Shown: positions 32,322 through 42,610, counted from the stretch's first letter. The stretch: 64,000 bases of DNA from Nocardioides anomalus (GCF_011046535.1 NZ_CP049257.1:3720001-3784000), one strand, 5' to 3'. Notes: generated by a model from the sequence alone, not told the origin. Numbers and translations are program-made.

Positions 32322-33272
32322 CTAGGCGCGCGCCTGAGCGACGGCGTACAGCGCGACCGAGGCGGCCACCCCGGCGTTGAGCGACTCGACCTGGTTGGCC
32401 ATCGGGATGGAGACGAGCTGGTCGCAGGTCTCGGCCACCAGCCGGGACAGGCCGTCGCCCTCCGAGCCCACGACCACCACCAGCGGCCCGTCGGCCAGGT
32501 CGAGGTCGGGCAGGCTGACGTCGCCGTCGGCGGCCAGGCCGACCACCATGCAGCCGGCGTCCTGGTAGGCCTTGAGCTGGCGGGTGAGGTTGACGGTCTG
32601 GGCCACCGGGATGCGCGCGGCCGCGCCCGCGCTGGTCTTCCACGCCGAGGCGGTCATGCCCGCCGCGCGCCGCTCGGGGATGAGCACGCCGTGCGCGCCG
32701 AACGCCGCCGCGCTGCGGATGGCCGCGCCGAGGTTGCGCGGGTCGGTCACCTGGTCGAGGGCCACGATCAGCGGCTCCTCGCCGGCCTCGCGGGCGCGCT
32801 CGAGCAGGTCGTCGGCGTGGGCGTACTCGTAGGCCGGGATCCGCGCCGCCAGCCCCTGGTGGACCGCGCCGCTGGTCATCCGGTCCAGCTCGTTCTTGGT
32901 GACCTCGAGCAGCCCCATGCCCTTGTCCTGGGCCAGCCGGAACGCCTCGCGCAGCCGGCCGTCGCGCTCGGCCCCCTCCGCGACGTACAGCGTCTGGACG
33001 GGGATGCCCTCGCGCAGCGCCTCGACCACGGAGTTGCGGCCCGCGATCCACTCGGCGTCGCCGGTGGTGCGGCGCTTCGGGCTCCTGCTCGGCGAGGCGG
33101 CGGTCTTCTCCGCCTTCTTCGCGGCCTTGTGGGCCTTGTGGTACGGGCGGTCCTTGGCCTTGGGCGTCGGACCCTTGCCCTCCAGGCCGCGACGGACCCG
33201 GCCGCCCGACCCCGCCGTCGGCTTCTTGGCGGTCTTGCGGATCGAGCCCTTGCGCTGGCTGTTCCCTGGCAT
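32322..33272 (-). CDS. rlmB: 23S rRNA (guanosine-2251-2'-O)-methyltransferase
   Basis: A 316-residue SPOUT (TrmH/RlmB) methyltransferase. A basic, disordered N-terminus of 70 residues precedes a substrate-binding domain (EWIAGRNSVVEALRE), then the SAM-knot motifs LDQVTDPRNLGAAIRSA, VVGSEGDGLSRL and IPMANQVESLNAGVAASV. It methylates a peptidyl-transferase-loop guanosine in 23S rRNA. The cysS-rlmB pair is conserved across actinobacteria and here the two overlap as TGATG. Confidence 0.93.
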   Translation of the reverse strand: MPGNSQRKGSIRKTAKKPTAGSGGRVRRGLEGKGPTPKAKDRPYHKAHKAAKKAEKTAASPSRSPKRRTTGDAEWIAGRNSVVEALREGIPVQTLYVAEGAERDGRLREAFRLAQDKGMGLLEVTKNELDRMTSGAVHQGLAARIPAYEYAHADDLLERAREAGEEPLIVALDQVTDPRNLGAAIRSAAAFGAHGVLIPERRAAGMTASAWKTSAGAAARIPVAQTVNLTRQLKAYQDAGCMVVGLAADGDVSLPDLDLADGPLVVVVGSEGDGLSRLVAETCDQLVSIPMANQVESLNAGVAASVALYAVAQARA

Positions 33273-34648
33273 CAGGCCAGACTCCATTTCGGTCCGGTCG
33301 GGGTGTCCTCGACCTCGATGCCCGCGGCCTTGATCCGGTCGCGGATGGCGTCGGCGGTGGCGAAGTCCTTGGCCTCGCGTGCCGCCTGCCGCTGCTCGAG
33401 CAGCCCGGCGACCAGCGCGTCGACCGCACTGGTGAGCTTCTCGTCCTGGGCCCCGCCGCTGCTCGGCCACGCCGGGTCGGCCGGGTCCAGGCCGAGCACG
33501 TCGAGCATGGCCCGCACCTGCGCGGCGTACGGCGCCGGGTCGTCGGCGCGGTTGCCGTCGCGCACGGTGTCGAACAGGACCGCCACCGCGGCCGGCGTAC
33601 CGAGGTCGTCGTCCATCGCCGCCGCGAACGCCTCCGGCACCTCGGCGCGCTCGACGCCACCGGCGCGCTCGAGGAAGCTCTCGATCCGCTGGAACCCGGC
33701 CGCGGCCTCGTCGAGCGCCTCGAAGGAGAACTCGACGTGGCTGCGGTAGTGCGCCGCCACCAGGTAGAAGCGCAGCTCGATGCCCCGCACCCGCTCCAGC
33801 ACCGACGGGATGAGCAGGCTGTTGCCCAGCGACTTGCTCATCTTCTCGCCCGCGGTCGTGATCCAGGCGTTGTGCACCCAGTACGACGCGAAGGGCCGGC
33901 CCGCCGCGCGCGACTGGGCCTGCTCGTTCTCGTGGTGCGGGAAGCGCAGGTCCACGCCGCCGCCGTGGATGTCGAAGGCCGCGCCGAGGTACTTGCCGGC
34001 CATCGCCGAGCACTCGATGTGCCACCCCGGCCGCCCCCGGCCCCACGGGCTCGGCCAGCTCGCGGTCTCGGGCTCGCTCGCCTTGTGCCCCTTCCAGAGC
34101 GCGAAGTCGCGCGGGTCGCGCTTGCCCCGCGGATCGGCGTCGGCCGCCGCCTCCATGTCGTCGATGCGCTGGTGGGTCAGCTCGCCGTACGACGCCCACG
34201 ACCGCACGTCGAAGTAGACGTCCCCGCTGCCGTCCGACGCGGCGTAGGCGTGGCCCCGCTCGATCAGCTCCGAGATCAGCTCGACCATCTCCGGCACGTG
34301 CCCCGTCGCCGCCGGCTCGTAGGTCGGCCGCGCGACGTTGAGCGCCTCGTAGGCCCGCGCCAGCTCGCGCGACATGTCGTAGGCCAGGTTGTACCAGGGC
34401 CGGCCCTGCTCGGCCGACTTGGTCAGGATCTTGTCGTCGATGTCGGTGACGTTGCGGATGAACGTCACCTCGTAGCCCGAGTGCCGCAGCCAGCGCTGGA
34501 GCACGTCGAAGTTCACCGCGCTCCGCACGTGCCCGACGTGCGGCTCCGACTGCACCGTCAGGCCACAGAGGTACAGCCCAGCCTTGCCCTCCTCGAGGGG
34601 CACGAAGTCACGGACTTCGCGGGTCTGGGTGTCGTAGAGCCTGAGCAC
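33272..34648 (-). CDS. cysS: Cysteinyl-tRNA synthetase
   Basis: A 458-residue class I synthetase that charges tRNA-Cys. It has LYLCGLTV with a zinc-binding Cys, the HIGH-type motif [10 protein letters not shown], zinc ligands in HIECSAM and the KMSKSLGN loop. Length and motif order are normal. The GTG at 34648 sits six bases after TAGAAT, a good leaderless promoter. In many actinobacteria cysS follows carD-ispD-ispF; here those genes lie elsewhere in the window. Confidence 0.96.
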   Translation of the reverse strand: MLRLYDTQTREVRDFVPLEEGKAGLYLCGLTVQSEPHVGHVRSAVNFDVLQRWLRHSGYEVTFIRNVTDIDDKILTKSAEQGRPWYNLAYDMSRELARAYEALNVARPTYEPAATGHVPEMVELISELIERGHAYAASDGSGDVYFDVRSWASYGELTHQRIDDMEAAADADPRGKRDPRDFALWKGHKASEPETASWPSPWGRGRPGWHIECSAMAGKYLGAAFDIHGGGVDLRFPHHENEQAQSRAAGRPFASYWVHNAWITTAGEKMSKSLGNSLLIPSVLERVRGIELRFYLVAAHYRSHVEFSFEALDEAAAGFQRIESFLERAGGVERAEVPEAFAAAMDDDLGTPAAVAVLFDTVRDGNRADDPAPYAAQVRAMLDVLGLDPADPAWPSSGGAQDEKLTSAVDALVAGLLEQRQAAREAKDFATADAIRDRIKAAGIEVEDTPTGPKWSLA

Positions 34649-34654
34649 TGCCCG

Positions 34655-34660
34655 ATTCTA
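34655..34660 (-). promoter_or_regulatory. -10 hexamer TAGAAT for cysS
   Basis: On the minus strand TAGAAT is six bases before the GTG of cysS. It is one of the closest matches to TATAAT-type -10 sequences in the window. Confidence 0.55.
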
Positions 34661-34743
34661 GTGCGCTGGGCCGCCTCCGGCCGACACGCGGCGGGCGAGA
34701 TACCCTCCACTCGACGAGGCTGGCGCTCGGCGTACCGGCTCCC

Positions 34744-34749
34744 TAGGGT
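34744..34749 (+). promoter_or_regulatory. -10 hexamer TAGGGT of a leaderless promoter
   Basis: TAGGGT is seven bases before the ATG at 34757. It forms a divergent pair with the cysS promoter about 85 bases away. Confidence 0.45.
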
Positions 34750-34756
34750 CGGCGAC

Positions 34757-36164
34757 ATGACACGGGGACGCGGCCGCGCGGCCGTCTCGATCACCCTCGC
34801 CCTGCTCGCGTCCGCTCTGGCCCTGGGGGCGGCGGCACCGGCGCAGGCGGCCCCGGTCGTGACGCCGATCGCGATCCCGGGTGCGCAGGCGACCAACGGA
34901 GTGGCGGTGGCCGCGGACGGGTCGGCGTGGGTCGCGGTCGAGCGGTACGACGGCTCCACCGGCCAGCCCACCCCCAGCACGCTGGCCCGGATCGCCCCCT
35001 CCGGTGAGGTGACGCAGACCGCCGCACTCGGCGGACTGCCGGCCAACGTGGCCGTGGTCGGCAACCGGATCTGGGCGACGGTCCCCTCCCTCATGAAGAT
35101 CGCCGTGGTGGATCCGGCCAACCCGGCGAACCCGACCTTCCTCTCCGTCCCGGCCGGCCACTGCGGGCCGGTCGGCGTGGTCGACGGAGGGAACGGGAAG
35201 GCCTACCTCAGCCTGCCCCAGACCGACGGCTGCGCGAGCGCCAGCGAGATCGCGGTCGTCAACTACGGCAACGGCTCCAACGCCCTGACCTACCGGTCCG
35301 GCAAGGGCACGGCCTTCGACCTGGTGGTCGGCGCCGGCAGCCTGATCGTCCCCGACCACGACGGCGACGTCGTACGACGCCTGACCCTGGACGCCGCGGA
35401 CAGCCTCCCGGTGACCGCCACCTGGACCGCCCCGGCCGGCTCCTCCGGCCCCACCGGCATCGGGATCGCGCCGGACGGCGCGGTGCTGGTCACCTACGAC
35501 GGAGGTGGCGGCGTCGGCCGCGTCGCCCCCGCCGCGGCGAGCGGACCGCTCGGCTCCTTCGCCACCGGCCTGTCCGACCCGTACGGCGTGGCCAGCGTCG
35601 GCTCGGACGTCTACGTCGCCTCCTCCGCCCTGAACGGGGGTACGTCGAGCGTGCTCGTCGTGCACCCCGACGGCACCCGGGAGTCGCTGACCCTGCCCGC
35701 CGGGACCAAGGCCTGGGACGTCGCCGCCGCCGGCACCACGGCGTACGTCACGGACCGGGCGAACGGCCGGCTCCTCCGCCTCGCTCCGCCCCCCGCCGCC
35801 GGCTCCCCAGCGCGTGGCCGCCAAGGTCAAGGTCGCGGCGTCCGCCAAGGGCGACGTCACGCGCTGGCGCACGATCACCGTCAAGGGCCTGGCCGGCGGG
35901 GAGACGATCAAGGTCTCCTGCCGCGGGAAGGCGTGCCCCCAGGGGACGAGGTCGCAGACCTCGAAGGCCAAGAAGCCCGGCAAGCTCAAGGTCGGCAAGA
36001 AGCTCGCCGGCGCCTCGCTGCCGCGCGGCACCAAGATCACCGTCACGGTCACCGCCCCGGGCCTCGTCGGCACGGTCACCACGGCCAAGACCCGTGCCGG
36101 CAAGAAGCCGAAGGTGACCACGAGCTGCCTGGCTCCGGGCGCCCGGCAGCCCTCGGCCTGCTGA
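34757..36164 (+). pseudogene. Secreted beta-propeller protein, single-base frameshift
   Basis: A signal peptide (to about residue 32, AQAAP) leads into a propeller of about 320 residues with NHL/SMP-30-like repeats such as GVAVAADGSAWVAV, TGIGIAPDGAVLV and YGVASVGSDVYVAS. At about 35796-35812, within C-rich runs, the frame shifts by one extra base. The downstream frame then gives a beta domain KVKVAASAKGDV...IKVSCRGKACP...TSC that ends at 36164 and is typical of the C-terminus of such surface proteins. The 1408-base span is one more than a multiple of three, consistent with a +1 insertion. Left alone, the first frame runs on in shuffled code to 36229. Confidence 0.72.
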
Positions 36165-36366
36165 CGGCACCACCCACCCGCCCGAGGAGGCGTCCTGGGG
36201 CTCGAGGTCCCCGAGCGCCTCACCCCTGACCAGCGACGGGTGCTGCACGACCTCGCCCGCCGGCTCGCTCGGCCTGGTGACCGCGACGCTCGACGGCGAC
36301 TCGACGGCCATCCGCTCGACCTTCCGGCGCGTGGAGCAGCTCTGTGGGGCGAGCCGACCCCAGGGG
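36165..36366 (+). other. Gap with traces of an eroded coding frame
   Basis: About 200 bases between two genes. One frame reads as a helix-like stretch (VPERLTPDQRRVLHDLARRLA, 36201-36263). A second frame, after a shift, reads VTATLDGDSTAIRSTFRRVEQL (36277-36342). Together they could be a decayed small gene, but no start, ribosome site or family match is visible. Low confidence. Confidence 0.2.
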
Positions 36367-37125
36367 TCAGCCCGGGCCCGCCTCCTGACCGGCCGCGGCC
36401 TCGTCGGAGCACATCAGGGCCAGCTCGGCGTAGTAGGTCGCCAGGGGGTCCATGCCGGCGCGGTGCCGGAGGCTGTCCACGTCGTCGGGCCGCTTGAGCG
36501 GGGTCGCGGGGCGGGGCTCCCCGTCCCGGCACCGCACCTGGCTGCCGTAGACCTGGGGCACGCCGGTGTTCACCGCGACCCGGTCGGCGAGGTAGGCCAC
36601 CTCGGTCCGGTCGGCCTGCCCGGCACGGAGGGCCACCGTCATCTGCGCGAGCGCCCACTGCTGGAACGCCACGTCGAAGTCCGCGTGCTGCGCGACCAGC
36701 CACGCCGCGGTGCCGCCCTGCTTCCCCACCTGGTCGTGGGTCGGCCAGCCACGCACCTCGACGATGCGCCGCAGCCGCTGCGCCCGGTCGTAGTCGCGCG
36801 CCGGCGGCAGCTTGGTCCCCGGCGGCAGCCCGCCCCCGGTCCGCTCCAGCTGGTCGGCGGCCAGCATGTCCAGCAGCTCGTCGCGCAGCTGCTCGTCGTC
36901 CGTGGGGACTGGGGCATCCAGTGGGGTCGCGGTCGGCACGCTCAACGGCGTCTGTCGGGGCGACGAGGACGAACCAGAGGACGAACCGAGGGACGAAGAG
37001 GCGAGGGTCGGATCGGGCGTCGACCCGGCGCGCGGCGACGCACCCGACGAGCAGCCCGCCAGCCCGAGCACCACGACGCAGGAGCCGACCGCGAGGCGCC
37101 ACGGCCTCCGCCCACCACGGACCAC
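36367..37125 (-). CDS. DUF6624-like lipoprotein
   Basis: A 252-residue protein with lipobox LGLAGC near residue 24, a Ser/Pro-rich linker, and a domain from about residue 80 matching the DUF6624 pattern: RIVEVRGWPTHDQVGKQGG, AAWLVAQHADFDVAFQQ, VAYLADRVAV and PQVYGSQV. Function is unknown; the conserved His and Asp/Gln suggest a small enzyme or binding domain. GTG 37125 is chosen because GAGGAGG stands seven bases ahead; an ATG at 37164 is in frame but lacks such a site. Confidence 0.72.
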   Translation of the reverse strand: MVRGGRRPWRLAVGSCVVVLGLAGCSSGASPRAGSTPDPTLASSSLGSSSGSSSSPRQTPLSVPTATPLDAPVPTDDEQLRDELLDMLAADQLERTGGGLPPGTKLPPARDYDRAQRLRRIVEVRGWPTHDQVGKQGGTAAWLVAQHADFDVAFQQWALAQMTVALRAGQADRTEVAYLADRVAVNTGVPQVYGSQVRCRDGEPRPATPLKRPDDVDSLRHRAGMDPLATYYAELALMCSDEAAAGQEAGPG

Positions 37126-37195
37126 GAGGTCACCTCCTCGTCGCGCTCGATGACCTGACGCCATCGTCGCACCACCCGAACCGACACCTGGGACC

Positions 37196-37358
37196 GTTCG
37201 CCGAGGTGGTCCGTCAGATCGACGACTTCTTCGGGAACGTCGCCGAGCTGCTGGAGTGGCCCGACGACGAGCGAGGGACGAGCGAGGAGGAGGGCTACTC
37301 GGGCAGCTCGGCCACGTTCCCGAAGAAGTCGTCGATCTGACGGACCACCTCGGCGAAC
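37196..37358. repeat. 56-bp inverted repeat (55/56 identical) with a 51-bp spacer
   Basis: Arms 37196-37251 and 37303-37358 are reverse complements apart from one C-C mismatch at 37241/37313. The right arm is the 3' end of the response-regulator gene. The left arm is an inverted copy between that gene and the DUF6624 lipoprotein gene. As RNA it would form a very long hairpin just past the regulator's stop codon, likely ending transcription or blocking 3' decay. Confidence 0.9.
37197..37260 (+). pseudogene. Response-regulator C-terminal fragment
   Basis: Read on the plus strand, the left arm encodes FAEVVRQIDDFFGNVAEL, the same C-terminus as the opposing response regulator. The only change inside the arm is synonymous (GTC for GTG). 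Similarity continues weakly to GAGTGGCCC, where the regulator has its GAGTAG stop. It looks like the end of a lost paralogue or an inverted partial duplication; upstream of 37196 similarity stops at once. Confidence 0.5.
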
Positions 37359-37750
37359 TGGTCGAAGTCCACGGGCTTGCTGACGTGGACGGAGGCGTGG
37401 AGGTCGTAGGACTTCATCACGTCGTCCTGGGCCTGGCTGGTGGTCAGCACGACGACGGGGATGCGGCGCAGGTCGGGGTCCTGCTTGACCTCGGCGAGGA
37501 CCTCGTGGCCGGACTTCTTCGGCAGGTTGAGGTCGAGCAGGATGAGGTCGGGCTTGATGGCCTCGCCGTACGGCGCCTCGCGGTGCAGGTAGCTCATGGC
37601 CTCGACGCCGTCGGAGACGACGTTCAGGTCGGTGGAGAGCCGGCCGGCGGCGAGGGCCTCGCGGGCGATCATCACGTCGCCGGGGTCGTCCTCGACGAGG
37701 AGCACGGAGAGCGGCTGGTCAGGTCGCAACGGGTAGCGCGGGTTCATCAT
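37295..37750 (-). CDS. Single-domain response regulator, Rcp1-like
   Basis: A receiver domain of 151 residues with no output domain. Acidic pair EDD at residues 20-22, phospho-acceptor Asp73 in LILLDLNLP, Thr in VVLTTS and Lys in VSKPVDF are all present. The pattern matches Rcp1-type regulators that partner phytochrome-like or CHASE kinases. It overlaps the end of the kinase gene by about 30 bases, so they form a cognate pair. ATG 37750 or 37747 are both possible. Confidence 0.9.
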   Translation of the reverse strand: MMNPRYPLRPDQPLSVLLVEDDPGDVMIAREALAAGRLSTDLNVVSDGVEAMSYLHREAPYGEAIKPDLILLDLNLPKKSGHEVLAEVKQDPDLRRIPVVVLTTSQAQDDVMKSYDLHASVHVSKPVDFDQFAEVVRQIDDFFGNVAELPE

Positions 37751-39290
37751 CGTCCGCCGTCTCCGGGTGGGGTTGCGTGGTGGGGAGGGTGAACTGGAAC
37801 CTAGCACCCGGCCCGTCCTTCTCGGCCAACCACAGGCGACCGCGGTGGAACTCCACGATCTTGCGGCACAGGGCGAGGCCGATGCCGGTGCCGCCGTACT
37901 GGTCGCGCAGGTGCAGGCGCTGGAAGATCTGGAAGATCCGCTCGGCGTACTGCGCGTCGATGCCGATGCCGTTGTCGTCGACGGTGATGGTGCACTCGTC
38001 GGCGGTCTGCTCGACCGAGATGCGCACGTGCGGGGGGCGGGACGGGTCGCGGTACTTCACGGCGTTGCCGACCAGGTTCTGCAGCAGCGCGGTGAGCAGG
38101 GTGGCGTCGCCCGGGACGGTGGGCAGGGGGTCGTGCTCGACGACGGCGTCGGACTCCTGGAGCTCGAGCTCGAGGTTGCTCAGGGCGCGCTCGAGCTTGA
38201 GCTCGAGGTCGACGGGGCGGAACTGGTCGGTGGTGCGGCCGACGCGGGAGAAGTCGAGCAGGTCGTTGATGAGGATCTGCATGCGCTTGGCGCCGTCGAC
38301 CATGAAGGCGATGTAGGTGCGGGCCTTGTCGTCGAGCTGGTCGGCGTACTGGCGCTCGAGGAGCTGGCAGAAGTTCGTCACCTTGCGCAGCGGCTCGGAG
38401 AGGTCGTGGGAGGCGACGTAGGCGAACTGCTCGAGGTCGGCGTTGGAGCGGGCCAGCTCGGCGCTGCGCTCGGCGATGCGCTCGCGGGCGCGCTCGAGGC
38501 GGCCGATCTGGCTGGCCAGCGACCCGCGCATGGAGTCCACGTCGGCGGCGAGCCCCTGGATCTCGGCCGGACCCTCCTGCGCGATCTCCAGGTCGAGGTC
38601 GCCGCGGGCGACCTGGCGGGTCTGGGCGACCAGACCGTCGATCGGTCGCAGGACGCCGCGGCGCAGCCCGCGGGCCAGCGCGAGGCCGGTCAACAGCAGC
38701 AGCGCCGTCCCCACGCCGCCGGCGATCCACAGATAGGTGAAGGCGCGCTCGCGTTCGTCGGAGACCTCGGCGCGCTTGTCGTCCAGGGCCTGGGTGAGCT
38801 GGGCCGAGGCCGCGCGGATCCGGTCGAACGACGCGCGCGCCTCCTCGGAGGCCGCGCGCTCGCCGGCGCCGGTGTCGCCCGCGCGCACGGCGGCGATGAT
38901 CGGCTCGGCGTAGTCGGTGTGCCAGGCGGTGATCGCGGTGACGGTGGCGTCGTAGAGCCGCAGGAGCTCGGGCTCGTCGCGCACGTAGGCGCGCAGCGTG
39001 CCCTGCGCGCCGGTCTCCAGCAGCGTGTAGACGTCGTAGGGCTCGAGCAGCGCCTCGTCCTGGCCCAGCGCGTAGCCGCGCATGCCGGTCTCCTCGTTGA
39101 CCATGGCGTTGAGGAGGTTCTGGTTGACCTGGTACGCCGGGTCCCAGTGGTCGAGGAGCTCGTCCCCGGTCTGCTTGACGTTCCAGAGCAGGTAGGCGAC
39201 GGCCACCAGGAGGGCCAGCAGCAGCGCGAGCACGCCGGCGATGGCGCGGAAGGTGCGGGTGCGCAGGCTCCAGGCGCCCGCGGAGCTCAC
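37719..39290 (-). CDS. CHASE3-type membrane sensor histidine kinase
   Basis: A 523-residue kinase. Helix 1 (about 12-37) and helix 2 (about 180-202) enclose a helical CHASE3-like sensor with NAMVNEETGMRGYALGQD. A HAMP linker follows, then HisKA ASHDLSEPLRKV (His295), N-box LLQNLVGNAVKY, DDNGIGID and GGTGIGLAL. CHASE3 ligands are unknown. It is coupled to the phosphatase-type regulator upstream (GTGA) and to the receiver downstream. Confidence 0.92.
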   Translation of the reverse strand: MSSAGAWSLRTRTFRAIAGVLALLLALLVAVAYLLWNVKQTGDELLDHWDPAYQVNQNLLNAMVNEETGMRGYALGQDEALLEPYDVYTLLETGAQGTLRAYVRDEPELLRLYDATVTAITAWHTDYAEPIIAAVRAGDTGAGERAASEEARASFDRIRAASAQLTQALDDKRAEVSDERERAFTYLWIAGGVGTALLLLTGLALARGLRRGVLRPIDGLVAQTRQVARGDLDLEIAQEGPAEIQGLAADVDSMRGSLASQIGRLERARERIAERSAELARSNADLEQFAYVASHDLSEPLRKVTNFCQLLERQYADQLDDKARTYIAFMVDGAKRMQILINDLLDFSRVGRTTDQFRPVDLELKLERALSNLELELQESDAVVEHDPLPTVPGDATLLTALLQNLVGNAVKYRDPSRPPHVRISVEQTADECTITVDDNGIGIDAQYAERIFQIFQRLHLRDQYGGTGIGLALCRKIVEFHRGRLWLAEKDGPGARFQFTLPTTQPHPETADDDEPALPVAT

Positions 39291-40444
39291 GCCGGCTCTC
39301 CCACGGTGAGCACGACGAGCGCGGTGTCGTCGACGGCCTGGGTCGGCGCGCGGTGCACGACGGAGCTGAGCAGCTGCTCGGGCGTGGCGCCGCCGGTGAG
39401 CACGTCGGCGGTCACCGCGAGCAGCTCGTCCAGGCCGACGCTGCCGAGGTCGTCCACGCTCCGGTAGGCGTCGAGCAGCCCGTCGGTGTAGAGCAGCAGC
39501 GACGCCCCCGGCGCCAGCGCGGACCGCGTCACCGGGAACTCGGACTGGTCGTCGCCGTCGACGTGTATGCCGAGCGGCGGGCCGAAGCCGACGTCGACGT
39601 ACGACGCCTCGCCGCCCACGCAGCGCAGCGGCGGCGGGTGCCCGGCCACCCGGACCTCGACGGCGAGGTCGCGGTCGATGGTGAGGTCGCAGGCGGTGAC
39701 GAAGATCCCGCCGGAGGTCTCGGCGTCCAGCAGCCGCGACATGGTGTCGAGGATCTGCTCGGGCGGCACCTCGGCCAGGACCAGCCCGCGCCACGCGACC
39801 CGGAGGTGCACGCCGAGCGCGGCCTCGTCCGGCCCGTGGCCCATCACGTCGCCGATGATCGCGCGGACCCGGCCGTCCTCGGTCTCGACCACGTCGAAGA
39901 AGTCGCCGCCGAGCACGGCCTGCGCGCGGCCGGGCCGGTAGTGGCTGTGGCAGCTGACGAAGTCCGAGCGCAGCAGCGGGCGGGGCAGCAGCCCGCGCTC
40001 GAGGCGGGAGTTCTCCGCGGCCAGCAGGCGCTCCTCGCGCAGCTGGAGCTCGGTGACCGCGGTCTGGCGGCGCTGCACGGCGTACCGGATGGTGCGGTCG
40101 AGCAGCTCGGGGGTGAGGTCGTCCTTGATCAGGTAGTCCTGCGCGCCCGCGGCGACCGCCTCGACGCCGGCCTTGTCGTGGCGGCCGGTGAGCACGATGA
40201 CCGGGATGCTGGTGACCTCGGCGACCACGGTGTGCAGCGCGCTGAGCCCGGAGGCGTCCGGCAGGCCCAGGTCGAGCAGCACGCAGGCGGGGTCCAGGGC
40301 CAGCGCCTCGACGCCCTCGGCGACGGTGCGGCACCAGGTGACGTCGGCCTCGGCGAGCCCCGCGTCCTTGAGGCACTCGCGCACGAGGAGCGCGTCCCCC
40401 TCGTCGTCCTCGACGAGCAGGACCCCGGACAGGCTCTGGGTCAC
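39287..40444 (-). CDS. Response regulator with PP2C (SpoIIE/RsbU-type) phosphatase output
   Basis: A receiver (EDDEGD, Asp in CVLLDLGLPDA, LTGRHD, Lys in YLIKDD) is joined through a coiled-coil to a PPM phosphatase with GGDFFDV, IGDVMGHGPDEA and LLLYTDGLLDA metal-binding motifs; 385 residues from GTG 40444. RsbU-type phosphatases act on anti-anti-sigma factors, so this probably feeds a partner-switching system controlled by the kinase next door. No anti-sigma genes are in the window. GTG 40456 is an alternative start. Confidence 0.88.
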   Translation of the reverse strand: MTQSLSGVLLVEDDEGDALLVRECLKDAGLAEADVTWCRTVAEGVEALALDPACVLLDLGLPDASGLSALHTVVAEVTSIPVIVLTGRHDKAGVEAVAAGAQDYLIKDDLTPELLDRTIRYAVQRRQTAVTELQLREERLLAAENSRLERGLLPRPLLRSDFVSCHSHYRPGRAQAVLGGDFFDVVETEDGRVRAIIGDVMGHGPDEAALGVHLRVAWRGLVLAEVPPEQILDTMSRLLDAETSGGIFVTACDLTIDRDLAVEVRVAGHPPPLRCVGGEASYVDVGFGPPLGIHVDGDDQSEFPVTRSALAPGASLLLYTDGLLDAYRSVDDLGSVGLDELLAVTADVLTGGATPEQLLSSVVHRAPTQAVDDTALVVLTVGEPA

Positions 40445-40575
40445 GTCCCCGCACACCTCTGTCGTCTCCGGGCGCCGTCCCTGTGGGCTCCGGGCAGTCG
40501 CACCCTAGCCCGGACGCCGCCTCGTGGGGCCGAAGTGGCTGAAGTGTTCCTGTGACGGGTGTGGTGGGAGTGACG

Positions 40576-40581
40576 TAGCCT
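40576..40581 (+). promoter_or_regulatory. -10 hexamer TAGCCT of a leaderless promoter
   Basis: TAGCCT is six bases before the GTG at 40588. Confidence 0.4.
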
Positions 40582-40587
40582 CGAGCG

Positions 40588-41811
<1,224 letters not shown>

Positions 41812-41821
41812 GCCTGCACCC

Positions 41822-42373
41822 GTGCCCGGCCACGGCAGCCCCGAGCTGGACGCCGCCGTCGCGCGCTACGTCGTGCCCGAGCGCCGCTACCTGCGGCTCC
41901 TGCACGGCGCCTTCCTGGACGACGCCGACGCCGACGCGTTCGTCCAGGCCCTGAGGTCGGACGCCGCTCGCGTCAGCGACGACGAGCTGGACCTGCTGCT
42001 CGGCCACGAGTGGCGCGCGCGGCTGACCGCCGCCTGGCTGGTGGCGGCCGACCGGCGTGCGGCGTACGTCGACCCGCTCGGCGGTCACCTGCTGCGGGAC
42101 GAGTCGACCTACGCCGGTCAGGGCTACTGCGTGGCGCTGGCTGCGGTGGGCGGCGCACCCGCGCGTGGCCACCTCCTCGCGTACCTCGAGCGTCTGCGGT
42201 CCCTCTCGGACGTCCGCTCCGACCGGGAGTGGGCGCTGGCCGCCCTGCTCGTGGCGGACAGGCGCGACGGCAGCACCGACGCCGGCCCGTTCGTCACCGG
42301 CGACGGGCGGGCAGAGCCCCTCGGTGAGCGGGTGGCCCACCTGGAGCGACTGCTCGCACACCTGGAGGGGTGA
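41822..42373 (+). CDS. DUF6000-like protein
   Basis: A 183-residue soluble, helical protein with the conserved-looking block RYVVPERRYLRLLHGAFLDD, LLLGHEWRARLTAAWLVAADRR and DESTYAGQGYCVALAAVGG. I associate this with DUF6000, widespread in actinobacteria and often near toxin or immunity genes. No toxin is recognisable here. GTG 41822 follows the C39 gene by ten bases, so they may be co-transcribed. Confidence 0.6.
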   Translation: MPGHGSPELDAAVARYVVPERRYLRLLHGAFLDDADADAFVQALRSDAARVSDDELDLLLGHEWRARLTAAWLVAADRRAAYVDPLGGHLLRDESTYAGQGYCVALAAVGGAPARGHLLAYLERLRSLSDVRSDREWALAALLVADRRDGSTDAGPFVTGDGRAEPLGERVAHLERLLAHLEG

Positions 42374-42447
42374 GGCGGGCGTCACGTGGGTACCGGTCCG
42401 CTCAGCCGATGGGGTACCAGACGCCCCACCGACAGAGGGAGAAACCA

Positions 42448-42534
42448 ATGTTGTGGACCATCCTGATCATCCTGGCGATCATCGCGCTGGCCCTGTTCAT
42501 CCTGAACAACGTCCGGGGCCGCCGCCGGCTCTGA
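42448..42534 (+). CDS. 28-residue single-pass membrane peptide
   Basis: The short frame encodes one hydrophobic helix (LWTILIILAIIALALFIL) followed by NNVRGRRRL, a positive-inside anchor. ATG 42448 has a GAGGGAG ribosome site eight bases upstream and the frame is followed at once by a strong terminator hairpin. Small membrane peptides of this type are frequent and often missed. Function unknown. Confidence 0.65.
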   Translation: MLWTILIILAIIALALFILNNVRGRRRL

Positions 42535-42553
42535 CCGGCAGGTCTCCTGACAC

Positions 42554-42593
42554 CGCCCCCGTCCGGCCCCGTCTGGGGAGGGCCGCGGGGGCG
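42554..42593. terminator. Strong GC hairpin between convergent genes
   Basis: CGCCCCCG and CGGCCC in the left arm pair with GGGCCG and CGGGGGCG in the right arm, with a two-base bulge and a short loop. It lies between the 28-residue gene and the convergent SDR gene and can serve both strands. There is no clear U-tract. Confidence 0.65.
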
Positions 42594-42610
42594 TTGTCGC
42601 ACCCCGGGAC

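Noticed and set aside
42401..42420. GGGTAC elements that could be a SigB/SigF-type -10 for the small membrane peptide
   Set aside because: One GGGTAC lies about 35 bases upstream of the gene, but no GTTT-type -35 is found at the proper spacing and the motif is short and GC-biased.
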